This document shows positions 41,729 through 50,357 of a stretch of DNA of 64,000 nt, one piece after another; position 1 is the stretch's first letter, and each line of letters begins with the position of its first letter. Source of the stretch: Catenovulum sp052056295 (GTDB lineage Bacteria; Pseudomonadota; Gammaproteobacteria; Enterobacterales; Alteromonadaceae); the NCBI RefSeq assembly GCF_052056295.1, contig NZ_CP182493.1, positions 3,162,001 to 3,226,000 on the forward strand, given 5' to 3'. The translations under genes and the position numbers were made by a program. Under the pieces are notes generated by a model. It searched no databases. It was not told the DNA's origin and worked only from the letters and a program-made list of their open reading frames with translations.

Positions 41729-43549
41729 ATGAAACTTAGACTAATTGGATTAGCGTGTTGCGCATTTATATTTTTAAGTGGTTGCGCTAGTAACATTCAA
41801 TCTACCCGTATTAATGACAAAAAACCACTACCTCAAGGTCATGGTATTGTTGCTGTACAAGTTATCAATAATACCGACAGGCTTGCTCCCTTGCATCAAG
41901 ATTGGACAAACATATATGCGGTACGGATTGATAATCGAGAAGCTTTGAAACAGGCGGCAATTGAAAAAGCTAAGGCTAAAGCAAAACAGTATGGTAAGAA
42001 ATTTGACGAGAGTAAGGTGGATTGGGATCTAGATGTATACGAAATGTACCCAGCATCTGAAGGTGTTATTAATAGCCAACTATTTGTAGGCAGTATGCCT
42101 GCGGGGGAATACCTAATCTCCAGTCTTTATAGTTATTACAGTGATGGCCAGATGAGCTCTTGGATTTCCATGCCAGTTGGCTACAACGCTGGAACTTTTG
42201 AGGTTGGCAGTAAACAGATTACCGGATTAGGTACTATTGCTTTTCAGCCATTATTGAGTATTAAATCACCTTCGTTTTGGAATATGTCTTCGTCCAAAAA
42301 AGCTTTCGTTGTTCGTTTATCTGAGCGTCAATATTTAGAACGTTTTGTTGTGCAAGAGTATCCGAATATTTCCAAAAGCTTAAATCAAAGCAAAGTGTTA
42401 GGTTGGAAAGAGGATATCTTGGAGTCGATTCGAGAAAAAATTGGCTCAATGGCTCGCAAAAACGCTTATGGAGAGCAAGTTATCTCGTTAAGCAATACGT
42501 TAGGGCATGCAGCGATAGCAGCTAAATTTGGTCAGTTGCGTGTGTTAGATAATGAAGGCAGCTGGCAGCAATTTGACTTACCAACCAATGCTCAGCTGTC
42601 AGCTACTGTGGAAATTGACAATAAAATTTATGTTGCGGGTGAGCGTGGTCAAGTTTTTGTTAGCGACGATAAAGGACAAAACTGGCAAAGCTTTAACCCT
42701 GTATCTACACAAGAAGCTATCATGTGGTTGGGTTACCGCGATGACAAAGGTTATGCAGTGACTAGTTCGAGTAAAGCTCATAAGGTTTATCAGTTTAGCG
42801 AAATCAGCCAAGCTTGGAAGAAAGTTGGTGAGTTTAAACGTGTTCCAGGTGCAAGCTTTTGGGTGCAAAATGGGGGAATGTTTCCATTTTTTAATCAATT
42901 AGGGCAACTGAATATAATTAATGATACCAAGTTACATGCGTATGATTTTAATTCTGGTAAATGGGCAATGAGCAAAACGAAGGCACTTAAGAAGTTTGCC
43001 CAAATGGCAGATGGTAGCTTGCTTGGAATAGAGGTGAGTCAATGGGATGGTTATGGTGACCAAGTGTTTAGTTTAGATGAAGGCAAGAGCTGGAATACGG
43101 TTTCGCGCAGTTTACGTTGGGGTGATGTTAAATCGGAAACTAGTTTGCCTGCTGTTTTACCAAACGAGTTATTTGTGACTGTCGGGCGAATTAAAAAATC
43201 AAATGACCGTAGTTTAAAGATATTATCAGCTCCATTTTCTGAGATTACTAAAGAGCAAGTAACTTGGAAAACACATGGCTTAGTTAAAGAAAGTTGTGCC
43301 ACATTGTTACCAAGTCTAACGCTTAACGACACTTTGTATTTTCAATGCGATCAAGGGCAGGTTGTTAGTACTCGTGATTTAGGTGAGACATGGGATACGG
43401 TTGTTGACATCGACATCGCTAGGTTGCAGAACGAGTACGACAATTTGCTAATAGCTATCAAGTTAATGGCTGAAAAGAAACAAGCAGAGAGTCAGGCCAA
43501 AAAGACAGAGAGTGACCCTGAGCAGCGCGAAGCTGCAAAGGACATTTAA
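41729..43549 (+). CDS. Lipoprotein with BNR/Asp-box repeats (predicted beta-propeller)
   Basis: The 606-residue protein has a lipobox signal (LACCAFIFLSGCASN, Cys at about 19). The first 200 residues form a beta-rich domain. From about 260 onward several Asp-box (S-x-D-x-G-x-x-W) motifs are seen: VSDDKGQNWQSF, SLDEGKSWNTVS and STRDLGETWDTV. This pattern occurs in sialidases, Ycf48/HCF136 and VPS10-type propellers, and here gives a propeller of about 300 residues. No catalytic residues of sialidase could be found, so a binding or assembly role is more likely than hydrolysis. The C-terminus is highly charged (coiled-coil-like). It is monocistronic. Confidence 0.75.
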   Translation: MKLRLIGLACCAFIFLSGCASNIQSTRINDKKPLPQGHGIVAVQVINNTDRLAPLHQDWTNIYAVRIDNREALKQAAIEKAKAKAKQYGKKFDESKVDWDLDVYEMYPASEGVINSQLFVGSMPAGEYLISSLYSYYSDGQMSSWISMPVGYNAGTFEVGSKQITGLGTIAFQPLLSIKSPSFWNMSSSKKAFVVRLSERQYLERFVVQEYPNISKSLNQSKVLGWKEDILESIREKIGSMARKNAYGEQVISLSNTLGHAAIAAKFGQLRVLDNEGSWQQFDLPTNAQLSATVEIDNKIYVAGERGQVFVSDDKGQNWQSFNPVSTQEAIMWLGYRDDKGYAVTSSSKAHKVYQFSEISQAWKKVGEFKRVPGASFWVQNGGMFPFFNQLGQLNIINDTKLHAYDFNSGKWAMSKTKALKKFAQMADGSLLGIEVSQWDGYGDQVFSLDEGKSWNTVSRSLRWGDVKSETSLPAVLPNELFVTVGRIKKSNDRSLKILSAPFSEITKEQVTWKTHGLVKESCATLLPSLTLNDTLYFQCDQGQVVSTRDLGETWDTVVDIDIARLQNEYDNLLIAIKLMAEKKQAESQAKKTESDPEQREAAKDI

Positions 43550-43559
43550 TTTTTTGTTT

Positions 43560-44042
43560 TTAGCGAGCGCTGTGTTTCATCACGCGCTCTTTTTGGCGTT
43601 CCCAGTCGCGGTCTTTAATATCATCACGCTTATCATGCGACTTCTTACCTTTAGCTAGGTGAATGGCAAGTTTTACCCAGCATTTGCTCCAGTACATAGC
43701 GGTGGCAACAATAGAATAACCTTCACGTTCACGCGCACCGATTAACCTATCAATTTCACGACGTTTCAACAATAGGCGACGTTGACGGGTTGGGTCGGCA
43801 ATAACATGAGTTGATGCGGTATTTAATGGCTGAATAGTGGCGTTTAATAAAAAAGCTTCGCCATCTTTTAAATGGATATAACAGTCAGAAATATTCACCT
43901 TACCTTCGCGAATACTCTTAACTTCCCAGCCTTGTAACTCAAGCCCAGCTTCTAACTTGTCTTCTAAAAAGAATTCGTGTCGAGCTTTTTTATTTTGCGC
44001 TATCGTGTTTGATGGAGCGCTTTTCTTTTTACCTTTTGCCAT
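43560..44042 (-). CDS. smpB: SsrA-binding protein
   Basis: The 160-residue basic protein matches SmpB, which binds tmRNA (SsrA) and brings it to stalled ribosomes. Diagnostic stretches are IAQNKKARHEFFLEDKLEAGLELQGWEVKSIREGKVN (residues 15-50), YIHLKDGEAFLLNA and RQRRLLLKRREIDRL. The lysine- and arginine-rich C-terminal tail also fits. The start at 44042 (MAKGKKKSAP) is chosen because a longer frame up to 44387 runs through the divergent ratA region. It faces ratA divergently, a common arrangement in Gammaproteobacteria. Confidence 0.97.
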   Translation of the reverse strand: MAKGKKKSAPSNTIAQNKKARHEFFLEDKLEAGLELQGWEVKSIREGKVNISDCYIHLKDGEAFLLNATIQPLNTASTHVIADPTRQRRLLLKRREIDRLIGAREREGYSIVATAMYWSKCWVKLAIHLAKGKKSHDKRDDIKDRDWERQKERVMKHSAR

Positions 44043-44196
44043 AAATCCTAACTTGCCTATGTCACATGAACGCCAAACTGACGGGCTATTATACTCAAGC
44101 CTGTTGAAAATGCGAGAATTCCACGACTTAGAAATACTAAGTAAAATGGCCAATTTTATGCTAGCATGCGCGCTCAAATTTGAAAGGGGAGTGAGG

Positions 44197-44628
44197 ATGC
44201 CTAAAATCCACCGCCATGCTCTAGTCATGCATAGCGCAGAGCAAATGTACAACTTGGTTAATGATGTTAAAGCGTATCCAGAATTCGTACCGGATTGTTT
44301 AGGGGTAAAATTACTTGAGCAGTCAGAAAACGAATTAAAAGCGTCGTTACAAATTGGCAAGGCGGGTATTGGCAAATGGTTCACCACTCACAATACAATG
44401 GTGAAAAACCACTCGGTTAAAATTGAATTGGTTGATGGCCCGTTTAAAAAATTAACCGGCTTGTGGCAATTTCAAAGTTTAGATGTTGATGCATGCAAAG
44501 TTGTGCTTGATCTGGAATTTGAATTTTCCACAAAATTGATTGAAGCCGCGTTTGGCAGTGTATTTAACCATATGGCGAACCAGATGGTTAAAGCCTTTAC
44601 CACGCGTGCGAGTCAGGTTTACGCCTAA
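44197..44628 (+). CDS. ratA: RatA/CoqQ family START-like protein
   Basis: The 143-residue protein belongs to the polyketide cyclase/START-like superfamily: MPKIHRHALVMHSAEQMYNLVNDVKAYPEFVPDCLG is typical of RatA/COQ10-type proteins. In E. coli RatA was described as an anti-association factor for ribosome subunits, while COQ10 homologues bind ubiquinone. The start at 44197 is selected because AAAGGGGAGTGAGG lies just upstream. It overlaps the next gene by one base (TAATG), and sits divergently from smpB, as in many Gammaproteobacteria. The toxin label is historical; a role in quinone handling is also plausible. Confidence 0.93.
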   Translation: MPKIHRHALVMHSAEQMYNLVNDVKAYPEFVPDCLGVKLLEQSENELKASLQIGKAGIGKWFTTHNTMVKNHSVKIELVDGPFKKLTGLWQFQSLDVDACKVVLDLEFEFSTKLIEAAFGSVFNHMANQMVKAFTTRASQVYA

Positions 44629-44954
44629 TGAACGAACATTTATTTAAGATAGAGATTGCTTATGCATTGCCAACAGTACAAAGTTTATTGGTGGTGCATG
44701 TTGCTGAGGGTGCGACAATTCAAGATTGCATTGAGCAATCTGGCATTTTGTTAAAGCATCCAGAGGTTGATTTAAAAACTAACAAAGTTGGGATTTGGAG
44801 TCGAACTCGAAAACTTACCGAGCAAGTTGAAGATGGTGACAGAATTGAAATCTATCGCCCTTTAATTGCTGATCCAAAAGATGTTCGCCGTCGTCGCGCT
44901 GAAAAAGCTAAAGAAGAAGGTCGAGCAAATAAAATTACTGGCGGACGTCCTTAA
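44628..44954 (+). CDS. rnfH: RnfH-family ubiquitin-like protein
   Basis: The 108-residue protein matches the RnfH/RatB family (UPF0125). It has a ubiquitin-like beta-grasp fold, seen in IEIAYALPTVQSLLVVHVAEGATIQDCIEQSGIL and the VGIWSRTRKLTEQVEDGDRIEIYRPLIADPKDVRRRRAEK core. The basic tail is also typical. It is translationally coupled to ratA through a TAATG overlap. Molecular function is not established. Confidence 0.93.
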   Translation: MNEHLFKIEIAYALPTVQSLLVVHVAEGATIQDCIEQSGILLKHPEVDLKTNKVGIWSRTRKLTEQVEDGDRIEIYRPLIADPKDVRRRRAEKAKEEGRANKITGGRP

Positions 44955-45000
44955 ACGCCAGATCTTTCACATATATTGATAGTTAATTACAGAGATACTC

Positions 45001-46566
45001 ATGTTTAATTTAATTAATTCAAACCAGAGTAATGTAAAAAATGACGTTTTATCAGGTGTTACCGTAGCCCTTGCTTTGGTGCCTGAAGCGGTTGCTTTTG
45101 CATTTGTTGCTGGTGTCGAACCTATGGTTGGTTTGTACGCTGCGTTTATGATGGGGTTATTAACCTCTATTTTTGGTGGTCGACCAGGTATGATTTCTGG
45201 TGCTACTGGTGCAACTGCGGTTGTTATGGTTGGTTTAGTGGCAGTGTATGGTGTGCAATACTTGTTTGCCGCTGTAGTACTTGCCGGTATTCTGCAAATT
45301 CTTGCTGGGATATTTAAGCTAGGTAAGTTTATTCGAATTGTTCCCCATCCAGTTATGCTCGGCTTCGTAAATGGTTTAGCAATTGTGATTTTCTTGGCAC
45401 AGCTGAGCCAGTTTAAATCACCGGATGAGCTTGGTCATTGGCAGTGGATCCAAGGTGAAAACTTAACCTTGATGCTTGGTCTAGTTGCTTTAACTATGGC
45501 GATAGTGCACTTTTTACCTAAATTAACCACAGCTGTACCATCTGGTTTAGTGGCTATTATTGTAGTGTCTGGCATTGTTATTGGTATGGATTTAGACACG
45601 CGCAATGTTATCGACTTTGTTCGTGAAATGTTGCCAGCAGAGCAAGCTGCAGATGCGTCATTAAAAGGTGAGCTACCTTCGTTTGCTATCCCTATGGTGC
45701 CTTTTACTTGGGAAACTTTAGTGATTATTTTCCCAACCGCTTTAGTTATTGCGGCAATTGGTTTAATTGAATCATTGTTAACTTTGACTTTGATTGATGA
45801 AATTACCAACACGCGTGGCCAAGGTAACCGTGAATGTATTGGTCAAGGTATTGCGAATACCACCAATGGTTTCTTTGGTGGTATGGGTGGCTGTGCCATG
45901 ATTGGTCAAAGTATGATTAACATCAACTCAGGTGGCCGCGGTCGTTTGTCTGGTATTACTGCTGCGTTAGTTTTACTTGGTTTTATTTTGTTTGCCGCAG
46001 AATTAATTGAAATGATCCCGTTGGCTGCTTTGGTTGGCATCATGTTTATGGTGGTACTTGGCACATTTGAATGGTCGTCATTTAGAATTATGCGCAAAGT
46101 ACCAGCGTCAGATGCCTTCATTATTGTGCTCGTATCAGGTGTTACAGTTGCGTTTGACCTTGCAATTGCGGTTGTGGTTGGTGTGATTGTGTCTGCACTT
46201 GTATTTGCGTGGAAACATGCAAAACACATTCAAGCCAATACCTATATTGATGACAAAGGTTACAAAGTTTACGAGCTTCGTGGGCCGATTTTCTTTGCAT
46301 CTGTCTCTAGCTTTAAAGAGTTATTTACGCCTGAAGATGATCCAGAGCACGTGGTAATCGAATTCCAACGTTCTCGCGTAAGTGATCACTCTGGTATTGA
46401 AGCTTTGGATGGTTTGGCAGAAAAATATCAAGCTTTAGGCAAAAAACTGCATTTACGTCATTTAAGCCCTGAATGTCGACAGTTGTTGAGCCGTGCTGAT
46501 GATTTATGCGAAGTGAATATTATGGAAGATCCTGACTATCACGTAGCAAGTGACAAGTTAGGCTAA
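45001..46566 (+). CDS. SulP-family inorganic anion transporter with STAS domain
   Basis: The 521-residue protein has 10-12 membrane helices followed by a STAS domain. The N-terminal DVLSGVTVALALVPEAVAFAFVAGVEPMVGLYAAF and GGRPGMISGATGATAVVMVGLV blocks are diagnostic of the SulP/SLC26 family (sulfate, bicarbonate and other anions). The STAS domain spans about residues 415-510, with VVIEFQRSRVSDHSGIEALD containing the conserved Ser/Asp region of the anti-sigma-like fold. It is monocistronic, 46 bases after rnfH. The substrate is not determined; bicarbonate transport (BicA-like) is common in marine relatives. Confidence 0.92.
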   Translation: MFNLINSNQSNVKNDVLSGVTVALALVPEAVAFAFVAGVEPMVGLYAAFMMGLLTSIFGGRPGMISGATGATAVVMVGLVAVYGVQYLFAAVVLAGILQILAGIFKLGKFIRIVPHPVMLGFVNGLAIVIFLAQLSQFKSPDELGHWQWIQGENLTLMLGLVALTMAIVHFLPKLTTAVPSGLVAIIVVSGIVIGMDLDTRNVIDFVREMLPAEQAADASLKGELPSFAIPMVPFTWETLVIIFPTALVIAAIGLIESLLTLTLIDEITNTRGQGNRECIGQGIANTTNGFFGGMGGCAMIGQSMININSGGRGRLSGITAALVLLGFILFAAELIEMIPLAALVGIMFMVVLGTFEWSSFRIMRKVPASDAFIIVLVSGVTVAFDLAIAVVVGVIVSALVFAWKHAKHIQANTYIDDKGYKVYELRGPIFFASVSSFKELFTPEDDPEHVVIEFQRSRVSDHSGIEALDGLAEKYQALGKKLHLRHLSPECRQLLSRADDLCEVNIMEDPDYHVASDKLG

Positions 46567-46593
46567 GTTAAACGCTTGAATAGCGTAAAAAAT

Positions 46594-46614
46594 AGAGGCC
46601 GATATTCGGCCTCT
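46594..46614 (-). terminator. Bidirectional hairpin terminator
   Basis: A 9-bp stem (AGAGGCCGA / TCGGCCTCT) with a 3-base loop. On the minus strand it runs into TATTTTTTACG, so it best serves the small secreted-protein gene at 46679, but it also follows the SulP gene by 27 bases. Confidence 0.85.
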
Positions 46615-46678
46615 TAATCAATACCTATCTGCACTTAAGCTTCTATGGTATTGCGTTCAGGGAAGATTCCAGTTCAAA

Positions 46679-46987
46679 CTAGTTTTGCGTTTTTTCAACC
46701 GTTTTGTTGGTTAACGCAACAACTTCAATCGACAAATCTTTTGGATTCATCTTCATCATAGCTAAAGCCATTGGTTGATTAAAATTGGCGGCATCTTGTT
46801 CGATTAGCGCAATTTCTTGTTTAAGCTGAGCATTATTACTTATAGTATTAGCAATACATTCAGCATTTTGTTGCAAAGTGGTTTTATCTACACAATCGTA
46901 GATGTTAGTTTTCAGTTGGGCATTGGCGGTAAATGATGCTGCTGCCGCTGACAAAGTTACCACTAGCGCACATAGTTTTTTGTTCAT
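46679..46987 (-). CDS. Small secreted hypothetical protein
   Basis: The 102-residue protein has a clear signal peptide (MNKKLCALVVTLSAAAASFTANAQ). The mature part is about 80 residues with two cysteines (IYDCVDKTTLQQNAECIANTI) that could form a disulfide. I start at 46987, because AGGA is 9 bases upstream; an ATG three codons earlier overlaps that element. It is a lone gene, with a strong terminator 65 bases after its stop. I do not recognise the family and no function can be offered. Confidence 0.65.
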   Translation of the reverse strand: MNKKLCALVVTLSAAAASFTANAQLKTNIYDCVDKTTLQQNAECIANTISNNAQLKQEIALIEQDAANFNQPMALAMMKMNPKDLSIEVVALTNKTVEKTQN

Positions 46988-47204
46988 AAGACCCATCCTG
47001 CTTGTTTAAGGTTTTGTATATACATAATGGGCTAAACTCGCTGAATTTACTAATTTTTAACAATTGTTTTTTATACGAAAAATTAATGACCGTAAATATA
47101 AGTTTACAAATTTTAGGTGGGGTGAGTCTAATATGAATATTTTGACATTTAACTGTCACAATTGTTTTGAGCTCGCAAATACTGCATAAGGAAATGGTTG
47201 AAGC

Positions 47205-48275
47205 ATGATTTTTAATAAACTGATTTCTATTGTTCAACGCCACATACATCAATTTACTTGGCCTTTATTAGTTGTGTTGGTGATGGGGCACTTTATTTTA
47301 ACTTGGCTAGGCTTATTCATTACCAATGAAGTCGATTTAGCCAACTGGTTGGTTTATCCCTACTATTATGTTGTGACAACCAGCACAGTAGGCTATGGCG
47401 ATTATAGTCCTGTCACGGATGGTGGACGCATTTGGGTTTGGTTATTTCAAATTCCTATCGGACTTGCGCTATTTGGCGCATTTTTAGGTAAAGCAGGGCA
47501 GTCGATTGCACTATATATGAGGAGAAAAATAATGGGTACAGGCAAGTTTGAACATTTAACTAATCATATTGTGTTGGTGGGTTATCATGAGCAAGTCACA
47601 CCTAAAGTGGTTGAGCAAATTCTAGCTGATAAACATAGGCAAGGGCGTAAGATACTCTTGTGTGATAAATATCAAACTGAACATCCATTACAAGAATATA
47701 TGGAGTGGCTTGAATACGCCCGAGTATCGAGTTACACCTTAGATAATGAGTTGCGACGAATTGCGCTGAACCGTGCGGACAAAGTGATTATTTATGCAAA
47801 TGGTGATGATCAAACCTTAACGACAGCGCTAAAATTAAGCAAAGTAGTCAAAGCGGATTGCCATATTACTGCATGGTTTAACGATGAATCGAAAGTGGAG
47901 CTGTTACGAGAGCATTGTCCAAATATTGAATGTTTTAGTTCAAAAGTCGCCGAGTCGCTAGTTCGCTCGATGCAAGACCCTGGTGCGAGCAGAGTGCAAG
48001 AGCAGTTGTTGTCTGGCCTATTTGGTGATACTCAATACGCTCTGCAACTGCCGACGAATTTGCCTAAGTCATTTAGTTATGGACAATTATTCAGCGCTTT
48101 TAAACTTAAGCATGATGCCACGTTATTAGCTATAGCTAAAGAGCGTAACGGTAATAGATTAGAAGTGAACCCTGAGTTAACCGCTATTATTAACCCAGGT
48201 GATTATTTACATTATATTGGCAACAACAGAATAGATGTTGCCGACATCGATTGGCATGGATTCTACGAATCTTGA
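47205..48275 (+). CDS. Potassium channel with TrkA-N/RCK regulatory domain (Kch-like)
   Basis: The 356-residue protein has two membrane helices (about 18-40 and 73-95) flanking the pore loop VVTTSTVGYGDYSP. The selectivity filter TVGYGD is at residues 61-66, giving a K+-specific channel of the two-helix class. From about 118 a Rossmann-like TrkA-N domain (ILVGYHEQ-like HIVLVGYHEQVTPKVVEQIL) binds nucleotide or ligand, followed by a TrkA-C-like end (about 290-356). It is monocistronic, and its 3' end overlaps the convergent rhombosortase gene by 13 bases. Homologues regulate cell potassium. Confidence 0.92.
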   Translation: MIFNKLISIVQRHIHQFTWPLLVVLVMGHFILTWLGLFITNEVDLANWLVYPYYYVVTTSTVGYGDYSPVTDGGRIWVWLFQIPIGLALFGAFLGKAGQSIALYMRRKIMGTGKFEHLTNHIVLVGYHEQVTPKVVEQILADKHRQGRKILLCDKYQTEHPLQEYMEWLEYARVSSYTLDNELRRIALNRADKVIIYANGDDQTLTTALKLSKVVKADCHITAWFNDESKVELLREHCPNIECFSSKVAESLVRSMQDPGASRVQEQLLSGLFGDTQYALQLPTNLPKSFSYGQLFSAFKLKHDATLLAIAKERNGNRLEVNPELTAIINPGDYLHYIGNNRIDVADIDWHGFYES

Positions 48276-48895
48276 TTTGATTTAGTTGTTTGGTTTTTTT
48301 GTTCCATTTGTCGCTGTTTTTCTTTAATTTGTTCGCCAAAACAGTAGAGTAAACCAGCGATAGCACCTGCCAAATGTGCTTCAACCGCGACATCGGCTTG
48401 GATCATAGAAGCTGTTGATGCACTCGCACCATACAATTGTTCGTAGATCACTTTGGCAAATACACCTAGGAGCAATAAATATCCTGTTTTATCTTGGTGC
48501 TGAATATCTTTAATTGCACCCCAAACGATTAAGCCATGCAACACGCCTGAAAAGCCTGAATAAATATTGATGTCGGTAAAAAAGTATACATAAGCTGTAA
48601 TTAAACAGGCATTCATTATCACTACACTAAATACTTTACGTGCTTGGTAAAATTTACCGTGTAGTGCCCACAAAGCGATAAAAGCGGCTGTATTCATTAG
48701 GTAATGATTCCAGTTGGTGTGGATAAAATGCCCAGTAATGATGCGCCAGCTTTGTTGATTTTGTAGTTCAGTGTAGTTGTAACGCAACCAAGTTTGCGCT
48801 TGTTCAGGAATAAGCATCATCAAAGTAAAAATTATTATGAAGATGGCGACAATAGGTAATTGTTTCCAGGGTAGGTTTTGAATAAATTGGCGCAT
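48263..48895 (-). CDS. rrtA: Rhombosortase (rhomboid-family GlyGly-CTERM serine protease)
   Basis: The 210-residue membrane protein is a compact six-helix rhomboid. The serine nucleophile lies in YSGFSGVLHGLIV (Ser116), the G-x-S-G-x-L-H-G form typical of rhombosortases and not of general rhomboids. The catalytic His is in VEAHLAGAIAGLL (His174). HxxxxWNHYLMN (about 59-68) is also conserved. These enzymes process proteins that carry a C-terminal GlyGly-CTERM tail. I see no such tail on any complete gene in this window, so substrates lie elsewhere. It is convergent and slightly overlapping with the K+ channel gene. Confidence 0.9.
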   Translation of the reverse strand: MRQFIQNLPWKQLPIVAIFIIIFTLMMLIPEQAQTWLRYNYTELQNQQSWRIITGHFIHTNWNHYLMNTAAFIALWALHGKFYQARKVFSVVIMNACLITAYVYFFTDINIYSGFSGVLHGLIVWGAIKDIQHQDKTGYLLLLGVFAKVIYEQLYGASASTASMIQADVAVEAHLAGAIAGLLYCFGEQIKEKQRQMEQKNQTTKSNQDS

Positions 48896-48954
48896 AATAA
48901 GTAGTTAATAAATGTTGATGCGCTGCATTATAAAGGAAAAATTTATTGAGGAGA

Positions 48955-48990
48955 AAGGCTGCTAGATAGCAGCCTTAGTTGTTTTTTGTT
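48955..48990. terminator. Hairpin downstream of the lipoprotein gene
   Basis: A 10-bp stem (AAGGCTGCTA / TAGCAGCCTT) lies 23 bases beyond the stop of the minus-strand gene at 48999. A T-rich stretch (TTGTTTTTTG) follows on the plus strand and a weaker one (AATAAATTTTT) on the minus strand, so it may act in both directions. Confidence 0.6.
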
Positions 48991-48998
48991 ACAGCGTT

Positions 48999-50270
48999 TT
49001 ATTGCGGCCCGAACGCAACCATAATACCGTTTTCTGTTGAACCTTCGCTTGCATCTAACAAATCTTTGCCTAGCTTGAAGCGTTTTAGTGCGTCTGAATA
49101 GTTATTGGTTTCAGCAACGTCAAAAGGGATAAATAACAACATACCCATCTTGTCGTCTAAACTCATCAATTTTGATAATGCATCGAGGTTGATATGATTT
49201 GTCATTGGCATGGTGACAATTGCTGCGTGCGAAAATTCCCCATTGTCGTTATTGTACGTAGCGACGATTTCCATAAAATCAAAATCTTGCAAGTTATCAC
49301 CACTTAATAATATCTCTTGGTTGGTCAATTCAACATCTAGTGACGAATTACTCGGCTGCAGTGGAATGCTGGTGGGGGCTAAGTCGGCACTGGTATAGTT
49401 CTGAAAATTACCTACCCAAGTCGGATTTAAGTAAGCTAAGTCAGACGTGTTGTTGTTGAAACCTTGTAATGCAGCAGACGTTTCGTTGCGATAATTGAAT
49501 TGAACGACATCGTAATCAGCTTCAGCAACGAAGTGATACGCATCGTTTGCATATTGTACATGCGCATAACTATGATTGTTTACATCATAATAGTTTGTTT
49601 GAAAGTGAGCCAAGGTTAGGTTTTGGTCAGAAACCATTGGGGATAGTGACTGGAGTTGTTTGTCTAAGGTAACGGATGTATCTGAGGTAATGGAACCTGC
49701 GGCATAGTAACTGTACATACCGATAGTAGGGGCTGAGATAATGACAGGATCGTCTGCGCATATTTCTACATTATACAGCCATTCGCCAGGGTTACTACCT
49801 GCAGACCCAGTTTGAGTTCCAAACTTAGTTGAAAAAGTCAGGTTGTTGATATCTGTTATATTTACTTCATTGACTGTTACTGAGTATGTGGGACAACCAC
49901 AGGTTACTGCACTATCGCCCCTAATGGTGAGCGTATATGTCTCATCGCTGAGCAAGTCTGTATAGGTTCGTGTATCTACGCCTGTTTCATAGGCCAATGT
50001 ATAAGTGTCACCAGGCACATCTATTTCTATAGTATTGGCGTCACCGTCGTGTGTGTAAGTAAATTCATCAAATACTGCACCTGTGTCGTCATAAATTGTG
50101 ATTGGTACATCAGTAGCCGAAAAATTTCCGCACACATCTTTGAATTCAGCGAAGTTTAAATAGGTTGTGAAATCTGTACTGTCATCTTCATCGATCTGAA
50201 CTTCTATATTACAAGCCGAGAGTGCTAAGGTAGCTGCTAAAGCAGTTAAATAATGGTGTTTCAATTGCAT
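48999..50270 (-). CDS. Lipoprotein of unknown function, beta-rich
   Basis: The 423-residue protein has a lipobox signal (YLTALAATLALSACNIEV, Cys20) and an acidic, Asp/Thr/Tyr-rich mature sequence. It resembles DUF4397-type or Ig-like secreted proteins in composition: DVPITIYDDTGAVFDEFTYTHDGDANTIEIDVPGDTYTLAYETG could be a beta-sandwich around residues 55-105. Six cysteines beyond the lipobox include CGCPTY (about 133), suggesting disulfides and a periplasmic location. I do not recognise a named family. It is monocistronic with 69 bases before the divergent gamma-glutamyltransferase gene region. Confidence 0.65.
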   Translation of the reverse strand: MQLKHHYLTALAATLALSACNIEVQIDEDDSTDFTTYLNFAEFKDVCGNFSATDVPITIYDDTGAVFDEFTYTHDGDANTIEIDVPGDTYTLAYETGVDTRTYTDLLSDETYTLTIRGDSAVTCGCPTYSVTVNEVNITDINNLTFSTKFGTQTGSAGSNPGEWLYNVEICADDPVIISAPTIGMYSYYAAGSITSDTSVTLDKQLQSLSPMVSDQNLTLAHFQTNYYDVNNHSYAHVQYANDAYHFVAEADYDVVQFNYRNETSAALQGFNNNTSDLAYLNPTWVGNFQNYTSADLAPTSIPLQPSNSSLDVELTNQEILLSGDNLQDFDFMEIVATYNNDNGEFSHAAIVTMPMTNHINLDALSKLMSLDDKMGMLLFIPFDVAETNNYSDALKRFKLGKDLLDASEGSTENGIMVAFGPQ

Positions 50271-50357
50271 CGTCCTTCACCTTTTAGTTGTTAAAATTTG
50301 ATCCTAAGCGCGTTAAGATTAAGCTATAAACATAGTTGAGTGCTTAAGGATTGCCAA

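Noticed and set aside
44043..44387. Longer smpB frame reaching into the ratA side
   Set aside because: SmpB proteins begin at MAKGKK-like residues; the extension reads antisense to ratA.
44197..44954. ratA-rnfH as a toxin-antitoxin system
   Set aside because: The name is historical; these are conserved housekeeping genes beside smpB, with a COQ10-like START domain and a ubiquitin-like protein.
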